Assembly: GCF_000214215.1 (NCBI RefSeq)
Contig: NC_015559.1
Location: forward strand, 2,219,001 to 2,283,000
Length of the DNA stretch: 64,000 bases
Direction: 5' to 3'
DNA from: Marinomonas posidonica IVIA-Po-181
GTDB taxonomy: Bacteria; Pseudomonadota; Gammaproteobacteria; Pseudomonadales; Marinomonadaceae
Position numbers and translations under genes: made by a program. Shown here one piece after another: positions 36,059 through 44,694 of this stretch. The notes beneath the pieces were generated by a model. That model worked only from the letters and a program-made list of their open reading frames with translations, had not been told where the DNA came from and ran no database searches. How positions within the stretch are numbered: position 1 is the stretch's first letter; the number at the start of each line of letters is the position of its first letter.

Positions 36059-36159
36059 CCCCTAAATTGGCATAAGCGAATATGGGGCAGTCATTCTATT
36101 CATTCGAGAAATAGAGTATGATGCAGCCCCATTGTTAGTGGACACGGCCCCCTCTTCAT

Positions 36160-37113
36160 ATGCAGCTAGACAAAATAGATCTCAATTTACTTCGTTATTT
36201 AGACTCTTTATTAAGAGAACAAAACGTGACTCATGCGGCCAACCAGCTTGGCATCACACAACCTGCCATGAGTAATGGACTAAGACGACTCAGAGATTTA
36301 TTTCATGATCCTCTATTGGTTAGAACCAGCGATGGCATGATGCCAACCGCTCTAGCCATTCAGTTGCAACCAAGAGTGCAAAATATTCTGCAATCAGTCG
36401 ATGAGGTATTGCATCTGGGTCAAAGCTTTGAGGCCGAATCCAGCTCCCGTGTATTTCGCATCATGGCCAGTGATTATGCAGAAGCCACACTCATCCCCCC
36501 GCTGATGAAAAAACTACAGGAAGAAGCCCCTAACGTCATTCTGGATGTGATGAACCCGAGCGATGTCAGTTTTCATGATGTTGAAAAGGGCAAGGTCGAC
36601 TTGGTTATCAATCGATTTGACACCTTACCTCAGTCGTTTCATCAAAAATCCGTTTGGGTCGACCAATTCTCTTGTCTCATTCCAACCAATTCAGACATTG
36701 CCAAGAACTTCAGTCTAGAAACCTATTTGTCTTCACCACACGTTTGGGTAAGCAAAACGGGATTCGGTGTTGGGGTAGGCATTCAGCCTGAAGAAGTACA
36801 AAAACTGGGCTGGGTCGATGGCACTTTAGCGGATCTAGGTTTCAAACGTAATATTCGACTTTTTACTCGAAATTATAATGTCGCTATGCGTGCAACCGAA
36901 CAACTGGGGTTAATTGCAACCTTACCTTCATTAGCCACACGTCTAATGAAAGACAATCCTCATGTGGTGGTTGTACCGCCCCCTTTTGAGATTCAACCAG
37001 TCGAGCTAAAAATGCTCTGGAGCCCACTATTGCAGCACGACCCGGGCCATATCTGGTTGCGCTCTAGCATTGCGGTTTGCGCTAAAGCCATTGCTGAAAG
37101 CAACAATCTATAA
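36160..37113 (+). CDS. LysR-family transcriptional regulator
   Basis: The 317-residue protein has an N-terminal helix-turn-helix (about 5-65, VTHAANQLGITQPAMSNGLRRLRD) and a LysR effector-binding domain (about 95-310). The close of the HTH (FHDPLLVRTSDGMMPTALA) is of the NodD/LeuO-like subgroup. The genes on either side give no clear target. The 101 bp upstream contain two nested inverted repeats (ATGGGGC/GCCCCAT at 36082-36132 and TCTATT/AATAGA inside it) that could be its own binding region. Confidence 0.9.
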   Translation: MQLDKIDLNLLRYLDSLLREQNVTHAANQLGITQPAMSNGLRRLRDLFHDPLLVRTSDGMMPTALAIQLQPRVQNILQSVDEVLHLGQSFEAESSSRVFRIMASDYAEATLIPPLMKKLQEEAPNVILDVMNPSDVSFHDVEKGKVDLVINRFDTLPQSFHQKSVWVDQFSCLIPTNSDIAKNFSLETYLSSPHVWVSKTGFGVGVGIQPEEVQKLGWVDGTLADLGFKRNIRLFTRNYNVAMRATEQLGLIATLPSLATRLMKDNPHVVVVPPPFEIQPVELKMLWSPLLQHDPGHIWLRSSIAVCAKAIAESNNL

Positions 37114-37159
37114 ATATCGGATCTAGCTTGCGCTAAACACCATGCGCCAGTAAAAAAAT

Positions 37160-37203
37160 AAAAAGCCTCTGAGCCTTAGTAACAAAGGATCAGAGGCTTT
37201 TTT
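37160..37203. terminator. Bidirectional intrinsic terminator
   Basis: AAAAAGCCTCTGA and TCAGAGGCTTTTT form a long stem, extended by CCTT/AAGG inside. It lies between the convergent lysR-type and carbonic anhydrase genes. Confidence 0.92.
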
Positions 37204-37214
37204 ATTCATGCCAA

Positions 37215-37850
37215 TTATAAGTTATCTAAACTTTCTTTTGCTTGCTGGGCATCAGATACCGAGACGTTCAAATCCGTAATATGGCCGTTATCAATGCTGT
37301 AACACCAACCATGTACATGCAATTCTTGTCCTTGCTTCCAAGCATTTTGCACTATGCTGCTTTGGCACACATTGGACACCTGTTCCATAACGTTCAATTC
37401 ACACATGCGATCAAAACGTTGATGTTCATCTTCAATGGCATCGACTTCCTCACGGTGAAGGCGATAAACGTCTTTAATATGACGCAACCAATTATCAATC
37501 ATGCCATGCTCTTCTGTTCCCATCGCGGCTTGAATACCACCACAACCATAATGTCCCACGACCATAATGTGCTTTACTTTCAGGACATCGACGGCAAACT
37601 GAATCACGGACAAACAGTTTAAATCTGTATGAACGACAACGTTAGCAATGTTGCGATGAACAAACACCTCACCCGGCAGTAAATCGACAATCTGATTGGC
37701 AGGCACTCGACTGTCAGCACAACCGATCCATAAGTACTCTGGTTGTTGCTGCTCTGATAGAGTCGAAAAAAAATCAGGATCTTCCGCGGATACTTTAGCT
37801 GCCCAATCTCGGTTCTTCTTAAAAAGGTCTTCTATTTTTTTCTTTGGCAT
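37215..37850 (-). CDS. can: Beta-class carbonic anhydrase
   Basis: The 211-residue protein has the beta-carbonic anhydrase zinc ligands Cys44, His100 and Cys103, and the Asp46-Arg48 dyad (GCADSR, GHYGCGG). It interconverts carbon dioxide and bicarbonate in the cytosol for carboxylation reactions and pH control. Length and motifs match E. coli Can. It starts three bases after the rlmA stop codon, so the two form an operon. The SulP transporter at 6098 is a possible, remote bicarbonate partner, but nothing in the sequence proves that. Confidence 0.95.
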   Translation of the reverse strand: MPKKKIEDLFKKNRDWAAKVSAEDPDFFSTLSEQQQPEYLWIGCADSRVPANQIVDLLPGEVFVHRNIANVVVHTDLNCLSVIQFAVDVLKVKHIMVVGHYGCGGIQAAMGTEEHGMIDNWLRHIKDVYRLHREEVDAIEDEHQRFDRMCELNVMEQVSNVCQSSIVQNAWKQGQELHVHGWCYSIDNGHITDLNVSVSDAQQAKESLDNL

Positions 37851-37853
37851 AGT

Positions 37854-38702
37854 CTACTTCTCTCCCGTCTTTTTTCGATACCAGCGTAACTTAATGTCGG
37901 CGGTAATGGTCATCGTCTCTATCTTTTGAATGGCCAACTTACCCTCATATGACGCTTTGTGAATGTGTGGCGTCATACTCAATAAATCTTGGATTTGTGC
38001 TTGGCCGTGTAACTCAAATGAAAAGCATTTGGATGTTTCTGACTGCAATTCAAAGCTTGCAATACCATCTGGATAGGTTGGCTTATAATCATGAATGCGA
38101 TCATAGAGAACCTCTCGCAATTCAATCAAATGACGCGGTCCAGATTCGACTAAAAGCAAGCTGCCAGAGTCGTCTAATGCGCGTGAAAACTCCTCAAAAA
38201 CAGGAAAGCCGAACAAACATAAAATCACATCAAAGCGTTCGTCAGGCACAGGCAAACTGGCATTACTACCGACAATCCAGCTGATGTTTTTATCACGCTT
38301 ACTGGCTGACATTATGGCCCATTTGGATATATCCAAACCAACTCGATCGACCTCAATATTGTGTTTTTCGAGCGCTTCACCAAGGTGTGATAAATAATAC
38401 CCTTCACCACAACCCGCATCCAAAATACGAACAGCTGAAGAAGTTTGGGGATTCGGCCAAGACGCTAATATCGCCTCAACAATCGGATAGTAGTGCTGTT
38501 GATTAAGAAAAGTTTGACGTGACAATACCATTTCTTTGCTGTCACCAGGGTCTTTCGAGCGCTTGTTTTGCACTGGTAGTAAATTCACATAACCTGTTTT
38601 GGCTAAATCAAAACAATGGCCATTAGGACATCTTAAACTCCGACCTTCAAGTTGAAGATCAGCATCATCAATAGGACAAGATAAATTTTCGAGGGAAGGC
38701 AC
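37854..38702 (-). CDS. rlmA: 23S rRNA (guanine-N1)-methyltransferase RlmA
   Basis: The 282-residue protein shows the RlmA N-terminal zinc region and the KTGYVNLLPVQNKRSKDPGDSKEM-like stretch (in part), followed by a Rossmann methyltransferase domain with motif I ILDAGCGEGYYL. RlmA methylates G745 of 23S rRNA. The zinc site is unusual: relatives have CPxC-x(n)-CPxxH, while here the second cysteine is replaced (CPID), leaving Cys9, Cys25 and His29, with Asp12 or Cys30 as substitutes. It is the first gene of an operon with can. Confidence 0.92.
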   Translation of the reverse strand: MPSLENLSCPIDDADLQLEGRSLRCPNGHCFDLAKTGYVNLLPVQNKRSKDPGDSKEMVLSRQTFLNQQHYYPIVEAILASWPNPQTSSAVRILDAGCGEGYYLSHLGEALEKHNIEVDRVGLDISKWAIMSASKRDKNISWIVGSNASLPVPDERFDVILCLFGFPVFEEFSRALDDSGSLLLVESGPRHLIELREVLYDRIHDYKPTYPDGIASFELQSETSKCFSFELHGQAQIQDLLSMTPHIHKASYEGKLAIQKIETMTITADIKLRWYRKKTGEK

Positions 38703-38794
38703 AGTTAATCCGTCAATTACAATCTGGCGCCTAGGTTAAAAGGTTCCTGATAGGGTCGCAAGTAATCATTCAGAAATTGACGAATAATTGCAAT

Positions 38795-40810
38795 TTATAA
38801 TGAGCCCGTTTCAACAAGAGCAAAAGACTCATGCCCCACTTGCTTTTGCATGAATTGCACAAAATCATCACTGGGTAATGGTTTGGAATACAAATATCCT
38901 TGAACTTCCTGGCAATCATAACCACCCAAGGCATTCACTTGTGATCTGTGCTCTACCCCTTCTGCAATGACTTTAAGATTCAAACTTTTAGCCATTGCAA
39001 TAGTGGCTTTAACAATCGCATCATTATCACTGTCGATGCCAATATCATGTATAAAAGAACGGTCAATTTTTAGCGTTTGAATAGGAAATTTCTTTAGATA
39101 AGACAGTGAGGAATAGCCGGTACCAAAATCATCGATGGAAAGTGTTAATCCCAGCTTTCTAAAACTATGAAGCTTCTCAATGGATTGCTTGGCGTCCGTC
39201 ATCAACATACTTTCTGTTAACTCTAATTCCAGATACGCAGGATCCACCCCAGTTTCTTCCAGTATCGCCTGCACCATATCCACCAGATCGGCTTGCATAA
39301 ATTGACGACTAGACAGATTAACCGACAAACAAATCGCAGGATAACCTTTTTCACGCCACTCTTGTAACTGGCGACAAGCACGACGAATGACCCACTCCCC
39401 CAAAGGCAAAATCAAACCACTCTCCTCTGCTAGTGGGATGAATTTAGCCGGGCTCACCATACCTAAATCAGGATGATTCCAGCGAATTAACGCCTCTGCA
39501 CCCACGACATTTTCATCTGGCAAGGCCACTTTCGGTTGATAATGTAATTCAAACTCTTCATTTTCAATCGCCTTACGCAAACCGCCACCCAAGGTTAAAT
39601 GGGCGTTAATATTATCGGCCATATGATTTTCGTAGACAAAATACAAATTATGTCCCGTGGATTTAGCACGGTACATAGCGGCATCAGCATTTTTAAGCAA
39701 ATTATCTACGTCATCAGCATGTTGTGGGTAACTGGCGATGCCAATACTGGCGCTGATCATCATTTCCATCTTCGCAACAGGATAAGTGTTACTGGCATTT
39801 TTCATAATGCTCTGAGCAATGTCCTCAAGTTCAGACAAATCATGCGTATTTTCTAAAACCACAACAAATTCATCACCACCCAAGCGGTATAAACAAGCAC
39901 CGGAAGGAATACTTGATTTAATGCGTTCGGCAACTCGTTGAATGAGCTCATCTCCAACTCGATGGCCAAAGTTATCATTCACTACCTTGAATCCATCAAG
40001 GTCCAGATACATCAAACCAAATTGACGATCGCGCTTTTTAGCATTCTGCAACGCACTTTCAAGTTGTTGGTACAATAAATTTCGATTCGGTAAATTGGTC
40101 AAATTGTCGTAATTATTTAACCGATATAAAGCAACTTCGTGATCTCGCTCTTCCTGAATATCATGCGCTAATAAATATATTTGACCTAAATTGGCATCAA
40201 AACTGGCCTCAATTCTATGCCAACGAACGCCATTTACCGTCGACAACATAATCTCTTGCGATAGATTCGACAAACCGTTAACACGAGACATAAAACTTTT
40301 TGCCGCAGAAGACACGGCAAACAGATAATTAATGTGGCTTACTTCACCAAAATGGTTAATAAAGGAATCACTGGCGTTGATAAATTGACCATCAAGGGAA
40401 AAGATAGCAAAAGATAAGGTTTTGAACTGTTGCAACAAACTCGTGTCTGTTTCTAGAACAAGTGAAGGAGGTTGAGTAACCTTTTCTAATCTTACCTCAA
40501 GCAACATGCCATAGCGGCCATCTGGTAACTGAACTGCACGACCGACGCACTGATGACTTTGTTCTAGATTGGATGAAAAAGGCCATCGACATGAAAAACT
40601 CTGACCTTTGTTACAACTGGCCAATCGGCTTTGCCATTTCTGTTTTAACGGAAGTGGGATTTGACGCTGACCAGACTGTATTGGACCCAATGAATTCACC
40701 AGTAAACTTTCTGCCGCCTGATTCAACATAGGTATTGTCGAGTGTTCGACATCAATAACCCATGCCGCCGACGGCATTTTATTTTGGAGAATTTCTTCTA
40801 AGTCAGTCAT
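38795..40810 (-). CDS. PAS-GGDEF-EAL cyclic di-GMP enzyme
   Basis: The 671-residue protein has no signal or membrane segment. Regions are an N-terminal sensor-like part (1-220, PAS-like), GGDEF (about 230-395, intact RLGGDEF at 309-315, no RxxD inhibitory site just before it) and EAL (about 415-660, EAL at 439-441, DDFGTGYSS loop present). Both catalytic motifs are complete, so it could make or degrade cyclic di-GMP, with the sensor setting the direction. It may influence the LapA-type adhesin of this window, since such adhesins are controlled by c-di-GMP, but no direct link is visible. It is not a LapD. Confidence 0.93.
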   Translation of the reverse strand: MTDLEEILQNKMPSAAWVIDVEHSTIPMLNQAAESLLVNSLGPIQSGQRQIPLPLKQKWQSRLASCNKGQSFSCRWPFSSNLEQSHQCVGRAVQLPDGRYGMLLEVRLEKVTQPPSLVLETDTSLLQQFKTLSFAIFSLDGQFINASDSFINHFGEVSHINYLFAVSSAAKSFMSRVNGLSNLSQEIMLSTVNGVRWHRIEASFDANLGQIYLLAHDIQEERDHEVALYRLNNYDNLTNLPNRNLLYQQLESALQNAKKRDRQFGLMYLDLDGFKVVNDNFGHRVGDELIQRVAERIKSSIPSGACLYRLGGDEFVVVLENTHDLSELEDIAQSIMKNASNTYPVAKMEMMISASIGIASYPQHADDVDNLLKNADAAMYRAKSTGHNLYFVYENHMADNINAHLTLGGGLRKAIENEEFELHYQPKVALPDENVVGAEALIRWNHPDLGMVSPAKFIPLAEESGLILPLGEWVIRRACRQLQEWREKGYPAICLSVNLSSRQFMQADLVDMVQAILEETGVDPAYLELELTESMLMTDAKQSIEKLHSFRKLGLTLSIDDFGTGYSSLSYLKKFPIQTLKIDRSFIHDIGIDSDNDAIVKATIAMAKSLNLKVIAEGVEHRSQVNALGGYDCQEVQGYLYSKPLPSDDFVQFMQKQVGHESFALVETGSL

Positions 40811-40870
40811 TTAATACTACTCAAATACATCAGATGCTACAGCGACTTTAACTAGGCTAGATGAGCCGTT

Positions 40871-41725
40871 TTACCACGTATCGGGAACCACAAAAACATG
40901 TTTTTTTACCCCTTCCATCTCCGCTAAAGTAGAATTCAGACAGAGATGCAAAGGGCGATCATCATGTAGGAAATTGCTTACAAGATTGTATGCAGTTTCA
41001 GGAGAAAAGAAAGTAAAATCCTCCTTAAAACACGGAAAAGCCATCCAATGTGGTTTTTCCAAAATAATAAAGTGCGAAAAGTATTTCCTTAACCATAAAA
41101 TATCACCAGCTCGGATCCATGCCCCACTTTCTTCAGACAGCCACTCATGCAAATCGGATGCTGTGCGAAGCGCTCTATACAGACGACCAAATACAAGTAA
41201 ACTGGCCGCAATATCATTATCGTGAGACAAATCTCGAACACTGTCCGCACCTTCTTTTGTCTTCAGAATTTGCAGCTGATGCTGCCTTGCTCGAGTGACC
41301 TTTTTAACCAAACTATCATTCTTATTTGGTCCAATCCAGTCATTGGGTGCCAAATCAGCTCTGTGCAGATAGAACTTAATGGCCACTTCAAATTGTTGCA
41401 GTTGCCCGTCAGGCAAGGCGACAAGCATATCCACTTCACCTAATGTCTGACCTTGGCGAGTTATTTGAAAATGCTCACGTTTGATACTCAATATAGACAA
41501 CTCAGAAACAGCAAAACTGAATAGGGTTTCAAAATAGCTGCCTAAGAAATGGGATTTGGTTTGCTCAAGCTTTGCCATCAACGGGGTTGGATTTTGCTTG
41601 AGCAAGGCAAGCTTTTCCTTCCAATCGGTTCGCCAGTATGAAGCCAACTGAAAATCAGCAAGAATATAATGCCCTGTTACCAGCCACTCCAAGTCCTCTA
41701 ACACTTGCTCGACATTCAACGACAT
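40871..41725 (-). CDS. DUF1853 family protein, possible PD-(D/E)xK-like fold
   Basis: The second of two adjacent ATG codons (41725) has the better spacing to AAAGG, giving 284 residues. The sequence matches DUF1853, with VDMLVALPDGQLQQFEVAIKFYL in the middle; the order Asp, then Glu and Lys on the next strand resembles the PD-(D/E)xK nuclease core, but activity is unproven. The start lies inside the tail of the yqcC-like gene spacing (6 bp), so they are coupled. Function is unknown. Confidence 0.8.
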   Translation of the reverse strand: MSLNVEQVLEDLEWLVTGHYILADFQLASYWRTDWKEKLALLKQNPTPLMAKLEQTKSHFLGSYFETLFSFAVSELSILSIKREHFQITRQGQTLGEVDMLVALPDGQLQQFEVAIKFYLHRADLAPNDWIGPNKNDSLVKKVTRARQHQLQILKTKEGADSVRDLSHDNDIAASLLVFGRLYRALRTASDLHEWLSEESGAWIRAGDILWLRKYFSHFIILEKPHWMAFPCFKEDFTFFSPETAYNLVSNFLHDDRPLHLCLNSTLAEMEGVKKHVFVVPDTW

Positions 41726-41731
41726 CATCCT

Positions 41732-42070
41732 TTACTGGCCGCTCAAATGTTGATCGATTTGATCCAAACATTCGATTATGCGAGATAAATCGACACTGTC
41801 ATCCCCTTTAAAAGCCTCTTCCGCCATGGGCGAAATATGACAACGATTGGGCAAAGCTGAACCACTTTGTAGCAGATCTTTAAACTTTTCAATCATCACA
41901 TATCGAAGCCACTGTTCAAACGACATAGTATCAATGCAAAAGGGTTGCTGACTTTGCAACGCTTCGTGATTGGGTTGCTCACACTCCCATAGCCCACTGT
42001 CTTGTAAGCTGATTTGCAGAGCAATTAAAAGATCCGCCAGAGTATGATGACCAGAAAAGGTTTGATTCAA
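41732..42070 (-). CDS. YqcC-like (DUF446) protein
   Basis: This 112-residue protein matches the DUF446/YqcC family, with an all-helical composition and the conserved FCIDTMSFEQWLRYVMIEKF centre. In E. coli yqcC lies beside truC; here the neighbour is a DUF1853 gene starting six bases downstream. The gene is divergent from the DUF3549 gene. No function is established. Confidence 0.82.
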   Translation of the reverse strand: MNQTFSGHHTLADLLIALQISLQDSGLWECEQPNHEALQSQQPFCIDTMSFEQWLRYVMIEKFKDLLQSGSALPNRCHISPMAEEAFKGDDSVDLSRIIECLDQIDQHLSGQ

Positions 42071-42168
42071 CCTGATTTCTCCTTATAAAAACGGTAAAAT
42101 AGGTTTTCTGTTTATCACCGATAAAAACACATTGGGTAGTTTATCGGCCACTTGAGCAAATATTTAGC

Positions 42169-43239
42169 ATGAATAAAATTGAATCCCTTGGCGACTTATT
42201 TGATATGGTCGGTTGTGATGTGACCTACTACGATCTTGGACGTTGCCTTCATAAAATCACACCGCAACAAGCCATCCAATTTGATCGTAAGCAACAGGCT
42301 TATCCTTACCCTTTTCGCCAACACGCATGGTTAGCTTGCCTATTAAAAGACAAAAACGCCACAAAAGATGACATCCTTAACGAAGGCGTTATTTGGTTTT
42401 TGAAGTTACCACTGGATGAAGCTGGCACATTGAATTTAGGGACTCGCGACCACTTTATCAAAACCATCGTTGATAAAATTCTACACAAGGGCGAGCAACA
42501 AGGTTTATCCGAAGCCCTAGAAGATAGTCCTTATGCCTTTAAGCCAGATCAAGAACGCATGGCAAGCTTTCATGCGCTATTAGCCAGAGACTTAAATAAA
42601 ACGGCCTCCCATTACTATCACGATGTCATCCGCTATTTGCAAAATGACATTGCCGCCCAACAAGACCAATGGCAGAACCTTGGCTTACAGGGCATTGCTG
42701 AGATGGCCGTTCGAATAGATGATGAAACACATTGTGAGTTAGCACGAAAAGCATTATCTCACGCCCCTGCAGCCTTTGTTTCTGCTCTTTGTCATGCCTT
42801 AGAGCATCAACACTTACCAGAGAACCTGCAAAACAATTTGATTGAGAAACTGTCGTCTGAACAAGATGCGTTATTAAAAGCCAGCTATGTTCGTGGCCTT
42901 TCTAAAGCACCATTCAATGATGCATTATTGTTACCTTTGTTTGGTATGTTAGGAGACTTAGCCAGCTGCACAGATGACGACATTCACTTGATCGCAGCGT
43001 TAGCAGCCAAATGCCCTCATTGGCTGAGTACCAACCCACAACTGCTTAGAATTGTGATGGAAAAACTCGCACATCGTGACGATGGCTATATTGCTTTCAA
43101 GCAAGTCACCGCTGAACTGAGCCAACATCCAGAAACCAAACAACCATTATGGCAACTGCTACGGAGTGAACGCATTAGCCCTAATTTGGCTCAAGCCGTC
43201 GGTCATTTATTTACTCAAACTCACAGTTCAATTCAATAA
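42169..43239 (+). CDS. DUF3549 family protein
   Basis: The 356-residue protein fits the DUF3549 family: a start with LFDMVGCDVTYYDLGRCLHKI, then helical, HEAT-like repeat-rich sequence through to the end (many Ala/Leu helices between 150 and 340). It has no signal peptide or membrane helix, so it is cytosolic. It stands divergent from yqcC-DUF1853 with 98 bp between them and ends in a strong terminator. No function known to me. Confidence 0.8.
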   Translation: MNKIESLGDLFDMVGCDVTYYDLGRCLHKITPQQAIQFDRKQQAYPYPFRQHAWLACLLKDKNATKDDILNEGVIWFLKLPLDEAGTLNLGTRDHFIKTIVDKILHKGEQQGLSEALEDSPYAFKPDQERMASFHALLARDLNKTASHYYHDVIRYLQNDIAAQQDQWQNLGLQGIAEMAVRIDDETHCELARKALSHAPAAFVSALCHALEHQHLPENLQNNLIEKLSSEQDALLKASYVRGLSKAPFNDALLLPLFGMLGDLASCTDDDIHLIAALAAKCPHWLSTNPQLLRIVMEKLAHRDDGYIAFKQVTAELSQHPETKQPLWQLLRSERISPNLAQAVGHLFTQTHSSIQ

Positions 43240-43263
43240 ATGCGATTAAAAAAGGCTAAAAAA

Positions 43264-43297
43264 AACCCAAACTTTTCAAAAATGAAAGGTTTGGGTT
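43264..43297. terminator. Bidirectional intrinsic terminator
   Basis: AACCCAAACTTTTC pairs with GAAAGGTTTGGGTT, with one G-T wobble. It sits between the convergent DUF3549 gene and the 86-aa orphan. Confidence 0.85.
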
Positions 43298-43316
43298 AAA
43301 CAAGCAGAAACACCAC

Positions 43317-43577
43317 TTAATGACGAACAGGAACAACTTCGTTGGTTTCTCTCATACGTTTACGATGGGCTACAAATTCTGCACTTAAAATGTAATCACC
43401 TTGATCTGTGTAAGATAATGCACCTCGGTTGACTAAAGCATCTAACGTTTTGGGAAGCACTTTTTGCCTTCTCTCTCCCTTCACAAAGTAATATTGCTCC
43501 CCCATCTGGACCAATTTAAACCCGGACTCTAAAAATCCAACACATAAATTTTGAGTTGGCGTTAACTTGAGCTTCAT
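43317..43577 (-). CDS. Small basic protein of unknown function (86 aa)
   Basis: Two adjacent ATG codons (43580, 43577) follow GAGGG; the second has the better spacing. The protein is basic with a small winged-helix-like pattern (QKVLPKTLDALVNRGALSYTDQGDYIL, shown in part: helix then beta hairpin) and ends in RKRMRETNEVVPVRH. I do not recognise a family. It is flanked by a terminator on each side, so it is a free-standing gene, and its clean ribosome site supports expression. Confidence 0.65.
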   Translation of the reverse strand: MKLKLTPTQNLCVGFLESGFKLVQMGEQYYFVKGERRQKVLPKTLDALVNRGALSYTDQGDYILSAEFVAHRKRMRETNEVVPVRH

Positions 43578-43687
43578 CATTTCCCTCTCATTGCCGTCTC
43601 GTTAAATGACCCTTAAAAGTAACTATAGACGTTTTTTTGGAAAACGAAATTTCAACTAACTTAATATTACAAAAAGATAAAAAACAT

Positions 43688-43726
43688 AAAAAAAAGGGAA
43701 GACTTTTAACAAAGTCTTCCCTTTTT
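43688..43726 (-). terminator. Intrinsic terminator after purU
   Basis: AAAAAGGGAAGACTTT and AAAGTCTTCCCTTTTT form a perfect 16-bp stem around a four-base loop. On the minus strand it ends the purU transcript. Confidence 0.92.
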
Positions 43727-43744
43727 CATCAAGCTTTTAGCGAT

Positions 43745-44602
43745 CTAATCAGCAAAGACTACCGTCTTATTGCCATGCACTAATACTCTGTCTTCTAAGT
43801 GGTAACGCAAACCTCGAGACAGAACCAACTTTTCAATGTCTTTACCCAGCCTCACCATGTCTTCTGCAGAATGACTATGACGAACTCGAATGACATCCTG
43901 TTCAATGATTGGACCCGCATCCAAATCCGCAGTGACATAATGACATGTCGCACCAATCAATTTCACTCCTCGTACGGCCGCCTGATGATAAGGTTTAGCA
44001 CCGATAAAGGATGGTAAGAAACTGTGGTGAATATTAATGACTCGATGCTTGTATTTCTCACATAAATACTCTGGAAAAATCTGCATATAACGAGCCAATA
44101 CAATCGTATCCGCACCTGTCTCATCGATACGTGCTTCAATTTCTTGGAACGCCGGCATCTTGTTTTCTTTCGGTACTGAAATGCAAAAATAAGGCACATT
44201 ATACCATTCCACCATAGAGCGAAGATCTTCGTGATTGGCAATAACCCCGACGATCTCACAATTCAGTTCACCTGTGTGCCAACGATGCATGATGTCATTT
44301 AAACAATGAGACTCTTTTGTTGCCATCAAAATGACTTTTGGACGGTCTTCACTGTCTTTAACATACCAGCGCATGTTGTATTCTTCAGCAATTGGGGCGA
44401 ATTCCTCGCGGAAAGTCTCGACATCAATTGAAAGGCTCTCTGCGTCAACATCATGACGCATGAAAAACCATTTTTGCTCTAAGTCTGTGTGGTGACTCGC
44501 TTCAATAATCGAACCAGAGCGTTCGTTTAAGAATTGACTCACGGCCGCTACAATCCCCACTCGGTCGGGACAACTAATCACAAGACGAAATGTTTTTCTC
44601 AT
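43745..44602 (-). CDS. purU: Formyltetrahydrofolate deformylase
   Basis: The 285-residue protein has an N-terminal ACT domain (about 5-85, RLVISCPDRVGIVAAVSQFL) and a formyltransferase-like domain (about 90-285) with the catalytic-region motif HHSFLPSFIGAKPYHQA. It hydrolyses 10-formyl-tetrahydrofolate to formate and tetrahydrofolate, balancing one-carbon pools and supplying formate for purine synthesis. Length matches the family. It is a single-gene unit with its own terminator. Confidence 0.95.
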   Translation of the reverse strand: MRKTFRLVISCPDRVGIVAAVSQFLNERSGSIIEASHHTDLEQKWFFMRHDVDAESLSIDVETFREEFAPIAEEYNMRWYVKDSEDRPKVILMATKESHCLNDIMHRWHTGELNCEIVGVIANHEDLRSMVEWYNVPYFCISVPKENKMPAFQEIEARIDETGADTIVLARYMQIFPEYLCEKYKHRVINIHHSFLPSFIGAKPYHQAAVRGVKLIGATCHYVTADLDAGPIIEQDVIRVRHSHSAEDMVRLGKDIEKLVLSRGLRYHLEDRVLVHGNKTVVFAD

Positions 44603-44694
44603 ACTAGAAACTTATAAACCTTTTAAAATCAGTAAGTTAAACAACTTACAAGTAACCCAAATTAATTTTTAGGAAATTATACTGGATCCAACGC

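Noticed and set aside
38795..40810. GGDEF/EAL protein as the LapD regulator of the adhesin
   Set aside because: LapD needs membrane helices with a periplasmic domain and HAMP and degenerate catalytic motifs. This protein has no membrane segment and both motifs are intact.
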